From the NCBI RefSeq assembly GCF_001591345.1, contig NZ_BCUS01000001.1, positions 1 through 64,000 on the forward strand: a stretch of 64,000 nt of DNA. The letters are read 5' to 3'. The notes below the pieces were generated by a model. That model saw only the letters and a program-made list of their open reading frames with translations. It was not told the origin of the DNA and searched no databases. The stretch's first letter is position 1, and each line of letters opens with the position of its first letter. The DNA is from Variovorax boronicumulans NBRC 103145. GTDB taxonomy: Bacteria; Pseudomonadota; Gammaproteobacteria; Burkholderiales; Burkholderiaceae_C. Shown in pieces: positions 61,228 through 64,000 of this stretch. The position numbers and the translations under genes are program-made.

Positions 61228-62208
61228 TCAGATCTTCGCACCGCCATGCGCCTGCTCCAGGCACGCCTGAAACGCCAGCACCGCCCGCGAAGGCTTCGGC
61301 GACCGCCGCAGCAGGCTCACGAACCGGCACGCATAGTTGAAGCGCGCCGGCAGCACCGCCTTCATCAGCCCGCGCTGCTCGAACACCTGCGCGTAGTGGT
61401 CGGGCAAGAAGCCCAGGAAGCGCCCCGACAGGATCAGCGTCGCAATCGCCTCCTGGTCGAACCCCGTCGCCTTGCGCGACAGCCTCGCCCGGTGGCTCAG
61501 CTCCATGTTCGGCGAGTGATACCCCAGCCCCGCGAAATGGTGCTCGCCCAGCTTCGACCACGTGAGCTTGCCGTGCGGGCTGTCGAACAGCGGATGCCCC
61601 TGGCCGCAGTACAGCAGCATGGTCTCGTCGAACAGGTCGGCATACACCAGGCTCTTCGAGCTGCGGTGCGCCGGGATGATGCCGATCTGGAAGTTGCCCT
61701 CCAGCACGCCCTGCTCGATGGCGTTGATGGAGCCCACGTGCACCGCCAGATTCACCTCGGGCGCGATCTCGGTGAAGCGGGCAATGGCCTCGCCGATGCG
61801 CGCCTTCGGGTTGGTCGCGGTCTTGTCGAACAGCGCCACGTCGAGCTGGCCGCCCATGCGGTTGTGGATGTCGTCGATGCTGCCGCGAAAGGCGTCGACC
61901 GAGGCCAGCAGCCGCAGCGTCTCGTCGTACACGCGCTGGCCCTCGGCCGTGAGCGCAAAGCCCGCCCGGCCGCGCCGGCACAGCACGAGGCCCAGGCGCG
62001 TTTCCAGGTCTTTCACGTGGCGGCTCACGGTCGAGGTGCCTATGTTCAGCTCCAGTTCGGCCGCCGCCATGCCGCCGCAGTCGACCACGCTCTTGAACAC
62101 CTTGAGCAGGCGCAGGTCCATGTCGCTGAGCTGCCCCAGCACGGCGCGGTTGCGGGTGCCCTGGGCAGCGGTTTCGTCGGCGGGCGAGGCCTTGGCCTTT
62201 ACTTGCAT
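61228..62208 (-). CDS. LysR-family transcriptional regulator
   Basis: A 326-residue LysR protein with a 29-residue N-terminal extension before the usual start (MDLRLLKVFKSVVDCGG). The helix-turn-helix is GGMAAAELELNIGTSTVSRH; the linker and effector domain follow. A start at Met30 would give a normal-length protein, and neither Met has a strong ribosome site. It is divergent from the transaminase gene with 107 bases between starts and likely controls it. Confidence 0.88.
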   Translation of the reverse strand: MQVKAKASPADETAAQGTRNRAVLGQLSDMDLRLLKVFKSVVDCGGMAAAELELNIGTSTVSRHVKDLETRLGLVLCRRGRAGFALTAEGQRVYDETLRLLASVDAFRGSIDDIHNRMGGQLDVALFDKTATNPKARIGEAIARFTEIAPEVNLAVHVGSINAIEQGVLEGNFQIGIIPAHRSSKSLVYADLFDETMLLYCGQGHPLFDSPHGKLTWSKLGEHHFAGLGYHSPNMELSHRARLSRKATGFDQEAIATLILSGRFLGFLPDHYAQVFEQRGLMKAVLPARFNYACRFVSLLRRSPKPSRAVLAFQACLEQAHGGAKI

Positions 62209-62315
62209 GAATCGTCAAGTGAACATTGATATTGCGCCATTCTCCACACTGAAGGGTCTGCGAACAATCGGCGCATCCCTTCACCCCTCGGAGCCCGCCT
62301 TGCGCGGGATGCGCC

Positions 62316-63671
62316 ATGACCCTCGCCACACCCGCTATCGAACCCACGCCCACCGCGCGCACCGACGCCGCCTGGCTCGAGGCGCACTGGATGCCCTACA
62401 CCGGCAACCGCAACTTCAAGGCCGATCCGCGGATCATCGTGGAGGCCAAGGGCGCCTACTTCACCGACAACGACGGCCGCAAGATCTTCGACGGCCTGTC
62501 GGGCCTGTGGTGCTCGGGCCTGGGCCATGGCCGCCCCGAGATCACCGAGGCGGTGAGCCGCCAGATCGCCAAGCTCGACTACTCGCCCGCCTTCCAGTTC
62601 GGCCACCCGCTCTCGTTCGAACTGGCCAACAAGATCAAGGAACTGACGCCCGCCGGCCTGGACTACGTGTTCTTCACCGGCTCGGGCTCCGAAGCCGCCG
62701 ACACCTCGCTGAAGATGGCGCGCGCCTACTGGCGCACCAAGGGCCAGGCCGGCAAGACGCGCCTGATCGGCCGCGAGAAGGGCTACCACGGCGTGAACTA
62801 CGGCGGCATCTCGGTGGGCGGCATCGCGGCCAACCGCAAGCTGTTCGGCCAGGGCGTCGAGGCCGACCACCTGCCGCACACGCAGCTGGCCAGCAATGCC
62901 TTCTCGCGCGGCATGCCCGAAAGCGGCGCCGAGCTGGCCGACCGCCTGCTCGACCTCATTGCGCTGCACGACGCCTCGACCATCGCGGCCGTGATCGTGG
63001 AGCCCTTCGCGGGTTCAGCCGGCGTGGTGATTCCGCCCAAGGGCTACCTGAAGCGCCTGCGCGACATCTGCACGGCGCACAACATCCTGCTGATTTTTGA
63101 CGAAGTGATCACCGGGTTCGGCCGCTGCGGCGCGCTCACGGGCGCCGATGCCTTCGGCGTCACGCCCGACATCATGAACATCGCCAAGCAGGTCACCAAC
63201 GGCGCGCAGCCGCTGGGCGCCGTGGTGGCCAGCAAGGACATCTACGACACCTTCATGGCCGCCGGCGGCCCCGAGTACATGCTCGAGTTCCCGCACGGCT
63301 ACACCTACGGCGCGCACCCCGTGGCCTGCGCCGCCGGCATCGCCGCGCTCGACGTGCTGCAGAAGGAAGACATGATCGGCCGCGTGCAGACGCTGGCCCC
63401 GCACTTCGAGAACGCCGTGCACAGCCTGAAGGGCAGCAAGCACGTGGCCGACATCCGCAACTACGGCCTCGCCGCCGGCATCACCATCGCCGCGCTGCCG
63501 GGCGAGCCCGCACGCCGTCCCTACGAGATCGCGATGAACTGCTGGAAGAAGGGCTTCTACGTGCGCTACGGCGGCGACACGATCCAGCTCGCACCGCCCT
63601 TCATCGCCGAGAAGGCCGAGATCGACCGCATGGTCAACGCCCTCGCCGACGCCCTCGCCGAAACCAACTGA
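62316..63671 (+). CDS. Omega-amino acid:pyruvate transaminase (class III)
   Basis: A 451-residue PLP enzyme of aminotransferase class III. WMPYTGNRNFKADPRIIVEA and FDGLSGLWCSGLGHG are typical of beta-alanine:pyruvate transaminase. The PLP lysine is probably K291 in NIAKQVTNGAQPLGAV, and IFDEVITGFGR holds the Asp that binds the ring nitrogen. It would convert beta-alanine or a related amine to a semialdehyde. The next gene, 22 bases on, encodes the matching CoA-acylating semialdehyde dehydrogenase. Confidence 0.92.
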   Translation: MTLATPAIEPTPTARTDAAWLEAHWMPYTGNRNFKADPRIIVEAKGAYFTDNDGRKIFDGLSGLWCSGLGHGRPEITEAVSRQIAKLDYSPAFQFGHPLSFELANKIKELTPAGLDYVFFTGSGSEAADTSLKMARAYWRTKGQAGKTRLIGREKGYHGVNYGGISVGGIAANRKLFGQGVEADHLPHTQLASNAFSRGMPESGAELADRLLDLIALHDASTIAAVIVEPFAGSAGVVIPPKGYLKRLRDICTAHNILLIFDEVITGFGRCGALTGADAFGVTPDIMNIAKQVTNGAQPLGAVVASKDIYDTFMAAGGPEYMLEFPHGYTYGAHPVACAAGIAALDVLQKEDMIGRVQTLAPHFENAVHSLKGSKHVADIRNYGLAAGITIAALPGEPARRPYEIAMNCWKKGFYVRYGGDTIQLAPPFIAEKAEIDRMVNALADALAETN

Positions 63672-63693
63672 TCCCCTTTCGAGACATCCACAC

Positions 63694-64000
63694 ATGCAAC
63701 ACGACAAGAACGTCACCGCCACCATCGGCCACTTCATCGACGGCAAGCACGTCGGCGGCGGCAGCCGCGTGCAGCCGGTGTTCGACCCCGCCACCGGCCT
63801 GTCGGCCAAGAGCGTCGCGCTCGCCGACAAGCTCACGGTCGAGCAGGCCATCGCTTCGGCGCAGGCCGCCTTCCCGGCCTGGCGCAACACGCCGCCGCTC
63901 AAGCGCGCCCGCGTGATGAGCCGCCTGAAGACGCTGCTCGAAGAAAACGCCGACACCATCGCCGCGCTGATCACCGCCGAACACGGCAAGGTGCTGGCCG
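63694..64000 (+). CDS. mmsA: Methylmalonate/malonate-semialdehyde dehydrogenase (5' part)
   Basis: The first 102 codons of an aldehyde dehydrogenase that runs off the window. TIGHFIDGKHVGGGS, VFDPATG and PAWRNTPPLKRARVM are the usual N-terminal marks of MmsA (IolA-type), the CoA-acylating enzyme that makes acetyl-CoA or propionyl-CoA. The catalytic Cys lies beyond the window. It follows the transaminase gene by 22 bases, so beta-alanine breakdown to acetyl-CoA is the likely pathway. Confidence 0.88.
   Translation, partial: MQHDKNVTATIGHFIDGKHVGGGSRVQPVFDPATGLSAKSVALADKLTVEQAIASAQAAFPAWRNTPPLKRARVMSRLKTLLEENADTIAALITAEHGKVLA

Overview
The window reads as chromosomal DNA of a high-GC betaproteobacterium of the Comamonadaceae, most likely Variovorax or a close relative. 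This rests on the gene order (ubiG-gph next to ssrA; gyrA, a DUF2059 gene, serC, pheA, tyrA, an aroA-cmk fusion, rpsA, ihfB, lapA, lapB), on the tmRNA tag ANDERFALAA, and on the density of periplasmic-receptor transporters. I had no database access, so the genus is an inference. There are no insertion sequences, phage genes, CRISPR arrays, rRNA or ordinary tRNA genes. Apart from the ssrA region, no gene-free stretch exceeds 300 bases.

Layout. 0-6.5 kb: the tail of an upstream gene, then a six-gene operon with a cytosine deaminase/AtzC-like amidohydrolase, a creatininase-family amidase, a NMT1/THI5-like ABC importer and an FAD-linked oxidase, behind a consensus sigma-54 promoter. 6.5-9.9 kb: a LysR regulator divergent from a formylglycine-type sulfatase and an orphan Bug-type receptor. 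9.9-12.6 kb: ssrA, gph, ubiG and ompA on the minus strand. 12.8-25.2 kb: a housekeeping run from gyrA to lapB covering serine and aromatic amino-acid synthesis, cytidylate kinase, ribosomal protein S1, IHF-beta and LPS control. 25.3-29.1 kb: a ComEA-like protein, a TRAP transporter with a sigma-54 promoter, and the fluoride channel CrcB. 29.1-35.3 kb: a complete Mrp/Pha cation/proton antiporter in which subunits A and B are fused. 35.3-41.7 kb: a TetR-controlled gene set (receptor, TetR, permease, epimerase-like protein, GNAT, DapA-like aldolase, ATPase) whose substrate I cannot name. 41.8-50.8 kb: a molybdenum hydroxylase operon of the aerobic CO dehydrogenase family with a divergent AcoR-like regulator. 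50.8-60.7 kb: a Liv-type ABC operon that ends in an M20 carbamoylase-type amidase, a second receptor and an M81/MlrC-like protein, with a divergent GntR regulator. 60.7-64 kb: a GNAT, a LysR regulator, an omega-amino acid transaminase and the start of a methylmalonate/malonate-semialdehyde dehydrogenase gene.

How it works together. Most of the accessory DNA is devoted to taking up and degrading small nitrogen-containing molecules: binding proteins, importers, C-N hydrolases, an aldolase, a transaminase and redox enzymes. Three transport operons (codA-like/NMT1, TRAP, Liv) each carry a GG-N10-GC sigma-54 element in the right place, which suggests nitrogen- or substrate-responsive control. The 35-42 kb set has two near-identical 20-bp operator-like sequences, each placed on a promoter. 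The best candidates for undescribed biology are the 0.26-6.5 kb operon, the 35.3-41.7 kb TetR unit and the Liv-M20-M81 operon. Their substrates are not determined by the sequence.
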